From Chara braunii (lineage: Eukaryota; Streptophyta; Charophyceae; Charales; Characeae), in the NCBI GenBank assembly GCA_003427395.1, contig BFEA01000292.1:1014790-1040724 (forward strand): DNA of 25,935 bases, in the 5' to 3' direction. The position numbers were made by a program, and so were the translations under genes. The notes below the pieces were generated by a model. That model did no database searches, had not been told where the DNA came from, and saw only the letters and a program-made list of their open reading frames with translations. Below, in pieces: positions 1-9,224 of the stretch; position 1 is the first letter of the stretch, and each line of letters starts with the position of its first letter.

Positions 1-44
1 GGGGGGGCCGGGGGGGGGCCGGGGGGGGGCGGCGGGGGGAGAGG
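1..44. repeat. G-rich low-complexity run at window start
   Basis: Runs of 7-9 G separated by CC, followed by a purine-rich stretch. It could form a G-quadruplex, or it could be a contig-end artefact. No gene is seen from here to about position 375; the open frames there are not supported by any recognisable protein. Confidence 0.7.
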
Positions 45-374
45 GTTAAAGAACAGGAGGATCCATGCGGGCCGGGCTACACGTGTACTTGTGTGGAATT
101 TTGGAGGAGGTTGAAACTGGCCTGTGTGGCCGTTGGTGTCCGTGCACACATAACCGGGTTCCGTCCGAGCGCTTTTTTGTGGGTAACGTAGTGATGGTGG
201 ATGTTATCCTCCGCCTGGTTAGTGAATGATTCCAAAGGGAAGGGAAGTCCTATCGGAAGAGGCCTTCGTCCCATACAAGAGTCAGCGAAGGAGGGCGCGA
301 GCGAGGCAGCGAGCAAAGCCGGAGTGGCTACTCGAAAGACGATAAGGGAGGGGGTGTGTGCTGAGAACTCCAGG

Positions 375-375
<1 letters not shown>

Positions 376-453
<78 letters not shown>

Positions 454-775
454 GCCAGCAGGATGCTCACGTGGCGAATAGCACATGTGCTCTTTGGGTC
501 TTGTAGGGAAAAAGACGCCGTAATCTATATGTAAAGACGTTAAGTGGTTGGCGGTTTGGTAATTGAGTGACGACGATGAGCGTCGGCAGTTAGAGAGAGA
601 GAGAGAGAGCGGTTCCATTGGGCAGAAGGCGCCAACAGGGTGGTCTCGTGGCGATCAGCGCCTGTGCTCGTCGGGCCGTGTAGGGCACAAGTTGCCGTAA
701 TCTGTACGTAGATCTGGTACCCGATTGGCTTCTCAGTAGGTGAGCGCCGACGACGCGACTGAGCAGCTAGAGAGA

Positions 776-840
<65 letters not shown>

Positions 841-960
841 CGCCAGGTGGTAGATCAGGGCCATCATCAGGCGGTCATTGGTCCGAGGACAGTGCAGAGC
901 ACTAGAATGCCGTAAAGCTGTTTCGGAAGCCGCTAATTAACCGGCTATTGTGCAGCTAAG
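376..960 (+). repeat. Three diverged ~165-bp units alternating with (GA)n tracts
   Basis: GA tracts lie at about 376-452, 592-609 and 769-838. Between them are related spacers. 453-590 and 610-768 share a CGCCA(G/A)CAGG-like start, a GTGGCGA(A/T) motif, a TGTGCTC motif, TAGGG, and GCCGTAATCTRTA(T/C)GTA. The third spacer (839-960) is weaker, keeping CGCCAGG and TGCCGTAA. The pattern is an old tandem array whose microsatellite ends expanded. It lies upstream of the gene start at 1291 and may be promoter or 5' UTR sequence. I see no coding sequence here. Confidence 0.6.
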
Positions 961-1149
961 TCCCAAAGATGCGAGCTCGCAGTTAGTGAAGGACTGAGCG
1001 ACCAAGAGACGGCAGTCGCTGATCCATGGACCTTTCAAGTAACAGGAAGCATGGCGATCACTGGAATGCATAGTTGACTAAGTTGAGTGGAACGACCCGG
1101 TTTCTTTTCATAGTATCATCGATTTCTCTGCGTATGTGTTGTCTTTGTC

Positions 1150-1227
1150 TTTTTGTGAGTGTTGTCTGCGTGCGTGTGTCATTGTGTGTGTGCGTCTGTG
1201 GGTGGGTGGGTGAGTGGGTGTGCGTGC

Positions 1228-1279
<52 letters not shown>
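1150..1279 (+). repeat. (GT)n-like plus (GA)n microsatellite just upstream of the start codon
   Basis: A GT/GC-rich stretch passes into about 25 GA units ending at 1279, eleven bases before the ATG at 1291. GA tracts in plant 5' UTRs and core promoters are known binding sites for GAGA-binding BBR/BPC proteins; whether this one works that way is inference. The frame stays open through the tract (Arg-Glu repeats), but that follows from the dinucleotide repeat and is not evidence of an earlier start. Confidence 0.75.
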
Positions 1280-1283
<4 letters not shown>

Positions 1284-1290
1284 AGGGACG

Positions 1291-1435
1291 ATGCCGAAAC
1301 AAGGATCGAGGCATTACGAGGTTGTACAGAGACCATGGCATTCCGCAAACCACGGAGAGCTTCGCAGCGGGATGATACGCCAAATTCTGGATCTTATGGA
1401 GGTGGTACATAAGCCAGCGACTCTTGCTAGCCCAG
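1291..1435 (+). CDS. Exon 1 of HAC-like (CBP/p300-family) gene: first half of KIX-like domain
   Basis: Encodes residues 1-48 plus one base. The ATG at 1291 has A at -3 and is the first Met after the GA tract. Visible motif: W16-H17, then E23-L24-R25-S26, then M28-I29-x-x-I32-L33. This resembles helix 1 of the CBP/p300 KIX domain, where a Trp-His precedes a D-L-R-S-x-L-V helix. The exon ends at CCCAG|GTAAGA, a strong donor, in phase 1. Exon 2 opens in the same phase with the next KIX helices, so the two join as P48-A49-F50. In HAC proteins this N-terminal domain contacts transcription factors in the nucleus. An unseen upstream exon cannot be excluded. The KIX assignment is by eye from remembered family patterns. 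Confidence 0.68.
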
Positions 1436-1731
1436 GTAAGAAACCAGTAAAGATTACAAACTCTGCAATGAGCTCATGTGTCTACGGAATTGGACCGCGT
1501 ATGTTTTCCCCTTCCTCTGCTCTCTCCACCTCTACTCTCTTCCGCTCTCGTCGTCCCTCGAGAAAACTTTTACAACCTCTCTCAAAAGGCGCCCGTACTC
1601 TCTACCCACAGGAATTGGACCCTCTACTCTGCGAGCCGGGCCCGACTACACTCAAGTAGAGGCATTTGCCTACGAACGCGCCCGTACTCTCTCTTTACAG
1701 TCGCATGCACACGTGCGTGTCTTTGCAAACA

Positions 1732-1846
1732 CACTACCGTCTTTACTCGAGTAGATCGCCCGGTCATTATCACTGCATGTGGACTGAAATTTGCCCCAAA
1801 TACAGCTATAATGACCGGGCGTTCTATTCGGTTGAAGACGGTAGTG
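1732..1846. mobile_element. Foldback element, GGTCATTATAGCTG family, copy A
   Basis: Arms 1732-1775 and 1803-1846 (44 nt each) are inverted repeats with about 7 mismatches around a 27-nt loop. Inner arm sequence is CGCCCGGTCATTAT. Copy B at 3424-3516 has the same inner arm and a related loop (GACTGAAA..CAAATACA). No clear target-site duplication is seen. It is probably a non-autonomous foldback transposon. Confidence 0.65.
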
Positions 1847-1911
1847 CTCGCGGACACCATGAGCAATAGAACTTGGAAGTCGAAACACTGCTGGGCAGCT
1901 ACTGATCTTCG

Positions 1912-2049
1912 GAGTGCGTCTACACGAGCCACGATTTGGAATTATGAATCCACATTTACAACACTTTTAACGTGAAACCGACGTTTCACGTTAAAAGTGT
2001 TGTAAATGTGGATTCATAATTCCAAATCATGGCTCGTGTAGACGCACTC
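1912..2049. repeat. Near-perfect 138-bp hairpin (67-nt arms, 4-nt loop)
   Basis: Arms 1912-1978 and 1983-2049 are complementary at 66 of 67 positions (C1932 opposes A2029), with loop CGAC. Near-identity of the arms means a recent origin, gene conversion, or a read/assembly foldback artefact. The 11-nt string ATGGCTCGTGT recurs just outside the right arm (2058-2068). A transcript through it would form a long dsRNA stem. Confidence 0.9.
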
Positions 2050-2548
2050 GCTTTTTTATGGCTCGTGTGAAAGGAAAAACAGAGAGGGAGGAAGGGAGCA
2101 GGAGAAGGACGAAGCAAGTGCTTGCCCAGTGAATTCTTACAGTTTTTTTTTTTTTTTTTTTCATTTTCAATGCGTGAATCAAGACACGATTTCAGCTGGT
2201 GAGGGCTTGTTGTGCGAGCGATTCGAGTTGGAGCAGTATAGCTGCTATTTGATAGATCGGACGTTCAGTCTCTGTAGTCTTCCCTTCAGAGTGTAATTGA
2301 TGCTGTCACGCGCGCGTTGTCAGCTTGATTCAAGTCGTAGACACGTCGGTGCTGTTGCTTTTTTTTTCTTTTTTTTTTCTCCCTTTGCTGGTTCCCATAG
2401 TATCTATGAGGACGATACTGCCGAACCGCGTGGATCACCACTGGGAATTTGAAAGCCGGGCCGAAAGATGATTACTTACAGTATTTGCTAACTAACAAGA
2501 ATCTTCTTGTGACTGGATTGTGTATGGGAGGGTAGGAAAAAAATATTA
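2050..2548. other. Intron 1 sequence without recognised features
   Basis: Contains a 19-nt T run near 2142 and a second T-rich stretch near 2360. No gene, RNA or convincing repeat is seen. Confidence 0.5.
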
Positions 2549-2995
2549 GAGAGAATGTTGTACAAATCAAATTAAAGTACAAATCAAATTAAAGTATAAA
2601 TCAATTATCGTCTAGGCTACCAGAGTGGCCCGGGGTCACTTGCCCGGCCGGGCCAGAATGAATTAAAAAAAAAATAAAAAAAAATAAATTGAATTTTATT
2701 TTTTATTTGAAATGTGGTGAAGAATTTCGATGTGACCCTGAGGCAAAACTTGTTCACTTTATTTTTCTGCATAACATAGTTTTTTTTTCAGAATTTTTGG
2801 ATTTTGTTTTTGTTTTTGTTTTTTTTGCTGGGACCTTACTTATCCTTGCACGGCCTGGCCACCCGGGACCCAGGCGGCCCGGCTGGTAGCCTAGATTATC
2901 GTATGTAATATCTGTTATTACAAAAAAAGAAAAAGTCTTAGAGAGAATGTTGTACAAATCAAATTAAAGTATAAATCAATTATCGTATAAATAAA
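2549..2995 (+). repeat. Direct duplication flanking and containing the MITE
   Basis: A segment starting TTAGAGAGAATGTTGTACAA occurs at about 2549 and again at about 2938. The first copy also has an internal 17-bp duplication (ATTAAAGTAYAAATCAA) and hosts the MITE; the second copy is uninterrupted. Confidence 0.75.
2604..2902. mobile_element. 283-bp MITE with 12-bp TIRs and 8-bp target duplication
   Basis: The element spans 2612-2894, with termini CTAGGCTACCAG and CTGGTAGCCTAG (perfect inverted repeat). Outside them are identical 8-mers ATTATCGT (2604-2611 and 2895-2902). GC-rich subterminal arms also pair imperfectly; the centre is T-rich. An uninterrupted copy of the flank (TATAAATCAATTATCGTATA) sits at about 2970-2990, so an empty-site paralogue is in view. 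An 8-bp duplication fits hAT-type transposases (also P type); the superfamily is inferred. No transposase is encoded. Confidence 0.82.
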
Positions 2996-3300
2996 TTTGA
3001 CGTTAAAGTGAAATTGAACTAAAAATCAAATTGTGAAGTAAATCGCGATGTTTCGAGATTGAAGTAAATCAAAATTGAACCAAATCCAATTGAGAAGATA
3101 AACAAATTGAAAAAAAAAAAAAAGAAGAAAAAAACCAAACAAAACCGAATTCTAAGCAGAAGTGAAAAGTTTAGTAAAATTGATGAAAAGGAAAAAAAAT
3201 GTAACAGTAAGTCAAATTGTAATAAAATCAAATTTGAAGTAAATCGGATTATTGTATTAATCAAATCAAATGAAGCATTAGCTCTCGCGATCACGCACCG
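2996..3300. other. AT-rich stretch with AAATCAAATT-type degenerate repeats
   Basis: Repeated AAATCAAA(A/T)TGAA-like words and an A-rich tract near 3108-3135. No gene is seen. The Lys-rich frame here follows from base composition. Confidence 0.5.
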
Positions 3301-3423
3301 TGCGGGTTTTCATGTCGACCCGTCGGCGATCCGTCGGCGATCGAATGGAATCGAATCGAATTATGTATTGTGTCGGACTCCCAATCCCGACCTCAGATGT
3401 GGGCAGGCGCCGCTGTGTGTACT

Positions 3424-3516
3424 CCCCCGAAGACAACGTACGGTCATTATACCTGTATCTAGACTGAAAGATCCCTCAAATACACAGCTATAATGACCGT
3501 TCGTTGTATTCGGGGG
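3424..3516. mobile_element. Foldback element, GGTCATTATAGCTG family, copy B
   Basis: Arms 3424-3455 and 3485-3516 (32 nt, about 3 mismatches) pair around a 29-nt loop. Outer arm is CCCCCGAA, inner arm ACGGTCATTATA. The loop matches copy A (GACTGAAA..CAAATACA). This is the best preserved copy in the window. Confidence 0.75.
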
Positions 3517-3646
3517 AAGAAAGTAGTATGTTTATTTGGAATTGAGAACGCGGAAAGAAAACATTATAATTGCTTGTAATTTTTCTAGAACGATTATCAT
3601 ATAGCTACACAAGGTGCCACTTCGTGAAGTCTGTTTTTTGGACCAA

Positions 3647-3768
3647 GGGCATCGCCACACCACTCTCGAAACGTGCAAAATGAGAATGAACTTCCCGCGA
3701 GAACATGGCCAGATGCACCCGCCACATTTTTGTCGTTTTCACAATTCGAGAGTGGTGTGGCGAGGCCC
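3647..3768. mobile_element. ~122-bp MITE, GCCTCGC-CCAC family, copy 1
   Basis: Terminal inverted repeats of about 24 bp (GGGCATCGCCACACCACTCT / its complement GGGCCTCGCCACACCACTCT). The internal block GTGCAAAATGAGAATGAA then TTCC...GAACATGG is shared with copies at 8038-8158 and 8895-9017. CAA occurs on both flanks and could be a 3-bp target duplication. No coding capacity. Confidence 0.75.
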
Positions 3769-3834
3769 CAAGAATCGGACATTATTTAGAAGTTGGGAGC
3801 GCAAGGATAGAAAGAAGATTACGATGGCTGCATT

Positions 3835-4145
3835 ACGGCTGAAAAGAAATAAAAAGAGGGGAAAAAGAAAAAAAGAAATGACGCGCACTAATCGAGAAAC
3901 TCCCCATGTAGAAGGGAAAGAAGAGGATATAGAAATGTGTAAGAATGAGACGAAAGAAAAAGAAACAAAAACAAAGAAGAAAAAAGAAAAAGAAAGACGA
4001 AGAATGGAAAATGTTAAGAAAATACAATCGTGTATGAATAAAAGAAAGAAGAAGAAACGAAAAAAAAAAAGAGAAAAGAAAAAAAGAAAGAAGAAGAAAG
4101 AATAAAGAAGAAAAAATATATTTTTTTAAAAAGAAAATGAAAGGA
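3835..4145 (+). repeat. Purine-only-biased tract (AAAG/GAA-rich)
   Basis: About 310 nt composed almost entirely of A and G on the plus strand, broken by short pyrimidine-containing words. The Lys/Glu/Arg-rich open frame through it is a composition artefact. Such tracts can form triplex DNA. No gene is recognised from here to about 4890; A-rich runs recur near 4540, 4720 and 4805. Confidence 0.6.
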
Positions 4146-4904
4146 AAGAAAATAACAGTCATTTACTCACCAGGCGTTGAGTAATGTAATTTAATTTGCG
4201 TGTCATAATTTGGTGATCAATACCAAATCATGCAGCATAACATGTTTGATCAATTATTATGGATTACGGAACAGCAATATATATATTTTTTATGAGATGA
4301 TTTGTTTATGACTAAGGGCATACAATACTCGATGATTTGATTGCGGGCGGAGTGAATCTGGTCACAATTACGGCTGCATTTTGCGCCAAATGTCCAAATT
4401 GTGATTATGGCTAAAGCGTATGATTTGATTACCAAAAAAAACCAGAATTGCATTTTGCGGGTTTGCTGGTGGATCACCTGGAGGTTAAGTGACGGCAACT
4501 GCAAAAATGCGAAAATGCGAAGGGAGCGTAAATTTTTGGGAAAAAAAAAAACCGAGAAAAATGTAAACATGAAGCCGGATGAGGGGAGACACTGGAGAGG
4601 CTACGGTTGGAATCTGAATGAATTTAACTAATCGCCTCTGTCATTTCTTCCTATTATTATTTTTTTCCCCATTGCTCATTAGTCTCTGACAGTTGTATAA
4701 TAATAATATAATAATAATAAAAAAAGAAAGAAATGGGAAAAAAAGGTTAGCGAAGAGTTTCACAACCTCGCAGATGATCAAGAAGAAAGGAATAGTAATA
4801 TTTAAAAAAAAACAAAAAAAACAAAAAAAAAGGAGGAAAGACAGACGAGGACAAAACAAAGAAAGAGAGATATTCTGGAAAGGAAATAATGTCTTGCAGG
4901 TGTG

Positions 4905-5030
4905 TCTGTATGGTATCTGTACGGAAAGCGAACGATACGTTATCTGTATGTATGGAAAGCGAACGCTACGTTATCTGTACGGAAAGCGAGCGAGGCCGCT
5001 GCCTGTCTGTACGGTATCTGTACGACAAGG
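4905..5030 (+). repeat. Short tandem repeat, ~30-bp unit (ATCTGTACGGAAAGCGAACG)
   Basis: Three imperfect units share ATCTGTA(C/TGTAT)GGAAAGCGA(A/G)CG, followed by a partial fourth (TCTGTACGGTATCTGTACG). Minisatellite in intron 1. Confidence 0.65.
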
Positions 5031-5484
5031 TATATATTATTATGAGAGTTGCGGGCGCAATTTCCGACATCGGGGAAGATGGACACTCTCAAACATTTCT
5101 ATCGCACGTATTTTTCTTCGAAAATTTCGGGTAATTGATTACTGACTGCGACGATGTGTGTGCGACGATGCCATCCGCATCGGCAGCTGCGTCCAGACCG
5201 TATCCGGAATGTACCCCCAACACACACCCCGCCTCTCCCCCCCCCAAAAAAAAAAAATTCGGAAGATCGCAGTTTCTATCGAACTGTGAGCAGAGCCAAG
5301 TGGAGTGTTAGGGCAATGATGAACCAGTCCGATTGGATTAGGGTTATCAATGATAATAATCAAGGTTCCGCTTCCTAATTCTAAGTATGCACATTTTCAT
5401 CCACTTTGTTTTCCAATTGGGGGGGGGGGGGAGAGGGGGAGAGTGCGCCTCCAAGCTGACACCGTTTTCCTCTGAATAGGACTT
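5031..5484. other. Intron 1 sequence without recognised gene
   Basis: Contains a C/A run near 5238-5258 and a G run at 5420-5431. Nothing else stands out. Confidence 0.45.
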
Positions 5485-5612
5485 GTAATTTGCCGGGCGT
5501 TTTATTCGGGGGAACGAAAGATTGTTGAACTATTTTGGAAGTGGCCTACGGAAGACATAAGATAGCTCATCATAGCTGTAATTGCCGTGCGTTCTATTCG
5601 TGGGAAGTAACG
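5485..5612. mobile_element. Two right-arm fragments of the GGTCATTATAGCTG foldback family
   Basis: 5485-5520 and 5570-5612 both read (CATAGC)TGTAATT(T)GCCG(G/T)(G)CGTT(T/C)TATTCG(G/T)GGGAA, matching the right arms at 1803-1846 and 3485-3516. Their left arms are missing or too decayed to see. A shorter related palindrome (GCCATACAGCTGTAATGGC) lies at 5820-5838. Confidence 0.55.
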
Positions 5613-5639
5613 ATTCAAACAAACGCTCAGAAGGAGCCA

Positions 5640-6200
5640 GATGTCATTGGGGCATGATGCCCATCCTTGGAGTTGTAGTTTGGAGTGTAAGAGTGTGTGG
5701 GTAGTGTGTGAGTCGATTGACTCAGCCGCGTCAGTATTAACCCATGGCTAACAGTAGTGTGTCAGTAGGGTGTGAGTCTTAGTTTGAATGATTCCTTCCT
5801 ACGAACAGAAGGCAGTTTGGCCATACAGCTGTAATGGCAGTTGGCCCGTGCAAGAATCAAAATCTTGATCTGTTCTCTCCAAGAGTACGAAAGCGAACTG
5901 TGGACGTAGATAAGCATGGTGCGAACTGTGAATGACGGAACTGGGCAAGGGCGAAGAGGTTGCATCTAATAGATTCCAATTGAACGTGGGAATGAGTAGA
6001 ACGCGCGGCCATTGTTTATCGCGGTGCCTAGAGTGCAACTGGGAAAGACGGTCATTTTTTATGATCGTGCAAGCGATTAGCGGAAAGACGGTAACTTCAT
6101 CTCATGCTGGGGCGCTATCGTCGGTGGCTGGGTAAGGTGGGATCTCGGCCGGGGATATGTGTGCATTGAGACTGACTGCGAGCATGTTGGGGCGTCGAAG
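5640..6200. other. Intron 1 sequence without recognised gene
   Basis: A GTGTG(A)GT-rich stretch lies near 5690-5780. The open frames here have no recognisable protein features. Confidence 0.4.
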
Positions 6201-6219
6201 CCAGAGGCTTGGTGGTCGC

Positions 6220-6222
<3 letters not shown>

Positions 6223-6270
<48 letters not shown>

Positions 6271-6301
6271 ATGTATGTGCAATTTGCGAGAAATGTGCAG
6301 T

Positions 6302-6361
<60 letters not shown>

Positions 6362-6522
6362 TGTATGAGCAATTTGTGAGAAATGTGCAGTTATACACAC
6401 ACACACACACAGACAGAGAGACATGTATAATGTGCAATTTGCGAGAAATGTGCAGCTACACACACACACACACACACAGAGGGAGACATGTATGCGCAAT
6501 TTGCGAGAGAGAGAGAGAGAGG
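6223..6522 (+). repeat. Compound microsatellite with four conserved 30-bp spacers
   Basis: (GA)n and (CA)n tracts alternate with copies of a spacer ATGTATG(T/A)GCAATTTGYGAGA followed by AATGTGCAG, at about 6270, 6361, 6421 and 6488. The last copy merges into GAGAGA within GCGAGA. Tandem duplication of a spacer-plus-microsatellite unit is the simplest explanation. Confidence 0.8.
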
Positions 6523-6699
6523 GCATGTGCAGGACCTGCAGGTTGTGGCATGGGTAGCGAACGAAGGCTTGAAAGCGGAGCAGCCCTCCTTTTTCCCCCC
6601 CGCTGTGATTACTGTGGCCAACCCAATCCTCGAAACCCGATTTTTCAATTTCAATGGGTTTTGATCGAAGAAAAAGAACCATCGATTAAACCACCACCT

Positions 6700-7540
6700 G
6701 ATCAAACATCCGAGTGACGGAAAGCCAGCCGATCCAGTCCTCCGTTCTTCTTATGGGAGTCGTGTCTGTTGGGGGAGAAGAAAAAGAAGTCCTTGAAGAG
6801 ATAGAAGAAATGGAAGAAATGGCAGATGGAATTCTTCTTTCGAAATTGGTCTCTTTTTGCCTTCTCTTTTTGGTCTCACGTGCATGTCAATTCGTCCGTT
6901 CGGGAACAATGCCGGGACTATAAACCGAGATGAAAAAAAAAAAAAAAAAAAAAAAAAAGCAACACGAGATGCAGGAGTGTCCAGCCAACGAGAGTTAAGC
7001 TAAACGTTTGATTGGTACTGCACCCCTAACTTGCCACACCTGCCAGATGCAGGAGTGACCCCCCCGCCCCCCAAAGAAAAAAAAAAAAACCAGTGGCCAG
7101 CCAAGGCAAGACCCTGGCAAGAGCTGACGAGCCCACAATAAATAAAAAAGAAAGAAAAAGACCACCAGACGAACATATGGTCCTTATCGATACAGAACAA
7201 ACAAGCACAATTTTTTTTTTTTTTTTTTGAAGAGACACAATTCGAGACCGGAGAGATGATCGCTCTTTTCTGTTTTCGAGATATCAACTCTTCGCTAACC
7301 GCCCCCAAGTAAATCCAGAGTTATCTTCACTCCATGTGTTTCCTGTCGACTTCGAATCAGAGGCCAGTGTGTCCTTCTTTCCTTCTTATTTTTCTCTAAA
7401 GATGATTAGACCGCTTCTCGATTTACGCGTCCGTCATCACTAAATGCGCAGGGGGCGAGCTACTTGCTAGTTAATCAATCTTCTTCTCAACGTCCTTCAA
7501 AGTCGTACGGCTGTGCCGCAGTGGACAACGACTGTTGCCA
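6700..7540. other. Intron 1 sequence, poly(A) and poly(T) runs, no gene seen
   Basis: A run at 6933-6958, A run near 7075-7090, T run at 7209-7229. The two poly(A) stretches may mark old retrotransposed 3' ends, but no body or target duplication could be assigned. Confidence 0.45.
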
Positions 7541-7544
7541 GTCT

Positions 7545-7620
7545 CCGAGTCCACAGTAATTCCGAGTCCACAGTAAATCCGAGTCCACAGTAAATCCGAG
7601 TCCAGTGTCCACAGTAAATC
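7545..7620 (+). repeat. 17-bp minisatellite (CCGAGTCCACAGTAAAT)
   Basis: Four to five units; one contains an insertion (CCAGTGT). Spacing is direct tandem, without variable spacers. Confidence 0.8.
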
Positions 7621-7649
7621 AAGAGTCTGACAGTCATGCAGGCGCACAC

Positions 7650-7990
7650 GCTGAGTTAATGTGAAATGGTTAAAAGCAGAGTGCGAGTTTCTCTTGCTCA
7701 GTGTCAGTGTAAGGGTGTGAGTTAATGTGAATAGTTAAAAGCACAGTGCGAGTTGCTCTTGCTCAGTGTCAGTGTAAGGGTGTGAGTTAAGGAATAGTTA
7801 AAAGCACAGTGCGAGTTGCTCTTGCTCAGTGTAATGCAGGCGCGGACTCAGACACTCTCGAGTTAAGGAATACTTACAACCACGGAGCGAGTTGCTTTGC
7901 TCAGTGTAATTCAGGCGCATACTCAGATACTCTCGAGTTAATGAATAGTAAATAGCAGTGGGCAAGTCGCTCTTGCGATGTGTCACGCAG
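7650..7990 (+). repeat. Tandem array, five units of 65-76 bp
   Basis: Units begin GAGTTAA at 7653, 7719, 7784, 7860 and 7935. Shared words are TAGTTAAAAGCA, GTGCGAGTTGCTCTTGCTCA and GTGTAA. Units 4 and 5 are about 10 bp longer because they carry a CTCAGA(C/T)ACTCTC insert. No coding potential seen. Confidence 0.8.
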
Positions 7991-8037
7991 AAGAGATTGC
8001 ACCGAACGATACAACAAGAAACAGCATGGTCATTAGT

Positions 8038-8158
8038 GGACCTCGTTGCGCTACTCTTCGAATGTGCGAAGTGAGACTGAATCTTCCGGTAGAACCTGGA
8101 AAGATACACCGCCATATTTTGTCTTTTGTGCATGTGGAGAGTAATGCAGCGAGGGCCC
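8038..8158. mobile_element. ~121-bp MITE, GCCTCGC-CCAC family, copy 2
   Basis: Diverged TIRs: GGACCTCGTTGCGCTACTCT and the complement of the right end GGGCCCTCGCTGCATTACTC. Internal block GTGAGACTGAATCTTCCGGT then AGAACCTGGAAAGATACACC matches copies 1 and 3. Confidence 0.72.
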
Positions 8159-8347
8159 TTCTCTCTCCCCCACCGAGAGGGGTCAAAACAAGCAAGAGCA
8201 GAGACAAAACCCTGAACTGAGGCCACACGGACAGCAGAAACAATGTGGCTGAGGGCAATACGCACACGGGGACACTGTTTTTTTTTTTTTTGGCACTGGG
8301 ATATTTTGGACTGACCTCTGGACGTGAGTAGATTCAGAAGCATCCAG

Positions 8348-8548
8348 ATCTGGGCGTAATTTTGCGGTCAGATTCATTTAGGAAATGCTCGACGTGTGAG
8401 AATGCCCTGAATCTGCCGCTGACGGAGGGACCGAGATGCGAGTCTTGTAAGTGCGCGCATCTCGGTCCCTCCGTCAGCGGCAGATTCAGGGCATTCTCAC
8501 ACGTCGAGCATTTCCTAACTGAATCTGACCGCAAAATTACGCCCAGAT
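8348..8548. repeat. Near-perfect 201-bp hairpin (93-nt arms, 15-nt loop)
   Basis: Arms 8348-8440 and 8456-8548 differ at one position (T8377 opposite C8519); CCAG/CTGG extends the pairing past a one-base bulge. Both strands therefore encode almost the same open peptide, which is a symmetry effect and not a gene. Just downstream (8556-8605) is a smaller imperfect hairpin starting ACAGTGA and ending TCACTGT. Confidence 0.92.
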
Positions 8549-8666
8549 ACTGGCAGACAGTGAAAACGCTCGTGTTACTTTCTTACGAGGGCACGCTCAC
8601 TGTTTTGTCATCGGGGAGCTGAGGCTTAAAGAGCCTTCCTTCTGCGGGCATCGACTGTATGTATGG

Positions 8667-8807
8667 GCCTTGCTCCACTACACAACACTCTACATGCACT
8701 TGGACGCTTTCTGGATCAGGTACGTCAATACAAATCTAAGGTTCTGAACGTACCTGGTCCGCATATTTGTCCAGATGCATGGAGAGTGTTGTGTAGTGGA
8801 GCGAGGC
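8667..8807. mobile_element. 141-bp MITE-like foldback sharing the GCCTCGCTCCAC terminus
   Basis: Arms 8667-8703 and 8771-8807 pair at 33 of 37 positions. Termini GCCTTGCTCCACTAC / GCCTCGCTCCACTAC match the neighbouring family, but the interior differs and holds a nested inverted repeat (CAGGTACGT / ACGTACCTG). It may be a subfamily. Confidence 0.7.
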
Positions 8808-8894
8808 TTTATTTCACTGAAGTGAGAGCCAAAGTCAGTTAAACAAATCCAACTGGGAATATGCTCTAAAGGCAGTGTAAAACACCCTTCAATA

Positions 8895-9017
8895 GGCGTC
8901 GCTCCACCTACTCTCGGAACGTGCAAAACGAGAATGAATCTTCCGCCAGAACATGGAAAGATACACGGCCATGATTTTTGTCCTTTGTGCATGTCTCGAG
9001 AGTAGTGGAGCGAGGCC
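8895..9017. mobile_element. ~123-bp MITE, GCCTCGC-CCAC family, copy 3
   Basis: TIRs GGCGTCGCTCCACCTACTCT and GGCCTCGCTCCACTACTCTC (the complement of the right end). Internal block ACGTGCAAAACGAGAATGAA, TCTTCCGCC, AGAACATGGAAAGATACACG. Of the copies here, this lies closest to the consensus I can build by eye. Confidence 0.78.
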
Positions 9018-9224
9018 CAATGGCTTAGGAAGTAGTGTCAGCTGTACTGACAGCCTTTTTCTGCTCTTTAGGTGGGACTCACCCACCGGCTGTTTTTTTT
9101 TTATTTTGCTGTTTATCTTTTGTCATCATTATTGTTTTTAATCCATGAAAAAAAATAAAAATGTTCAACCAGCCAGCCCAGATAATGCTTTCTCCAAGGG
9201 ATGCATAATAGACCCTTGTGTCGT

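Noticed and set aside
201-1412. Open frames with long RERERE, SLSLSL or THTHTH stretches here and at 6100-6720, 10090-10650, 19690-20000, 20430-20960 and 21440-22060
   Set aside because: They are translations of (GA)n and (CA)n microsatellites, open on both strands for lack of stop codons, with no recognisable flanking protein.
3614-4105. Lys/Glu/Arg-rich 163-codon frame as a gene
   Set aside because: It begins inside the MITE copy 1 and then reads the A/G-only tract; composition alone explains it.
6714-6923. Short plus-strand frame with a Glu-rich stretch and hydrophobic tail
   Set aside because: No family resemblance; the Glu run reflects a GAA/GAT repeat and splice context is weak.
7545-7620. 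Short spaced repeats as a CRISPR-like array
   Set aside because: Units are directly tandem without unique spacers, and the genome is eukaryotic.
1912-8548. The two near-perfect hairpins as microRNA precursors
   Set aside because: Arms of 67 and 93 nt with one mismatch lack the bulged structure of plant pre-miRNAs. An siRNA-type inverted repeat, foldback or artefact is more likely.
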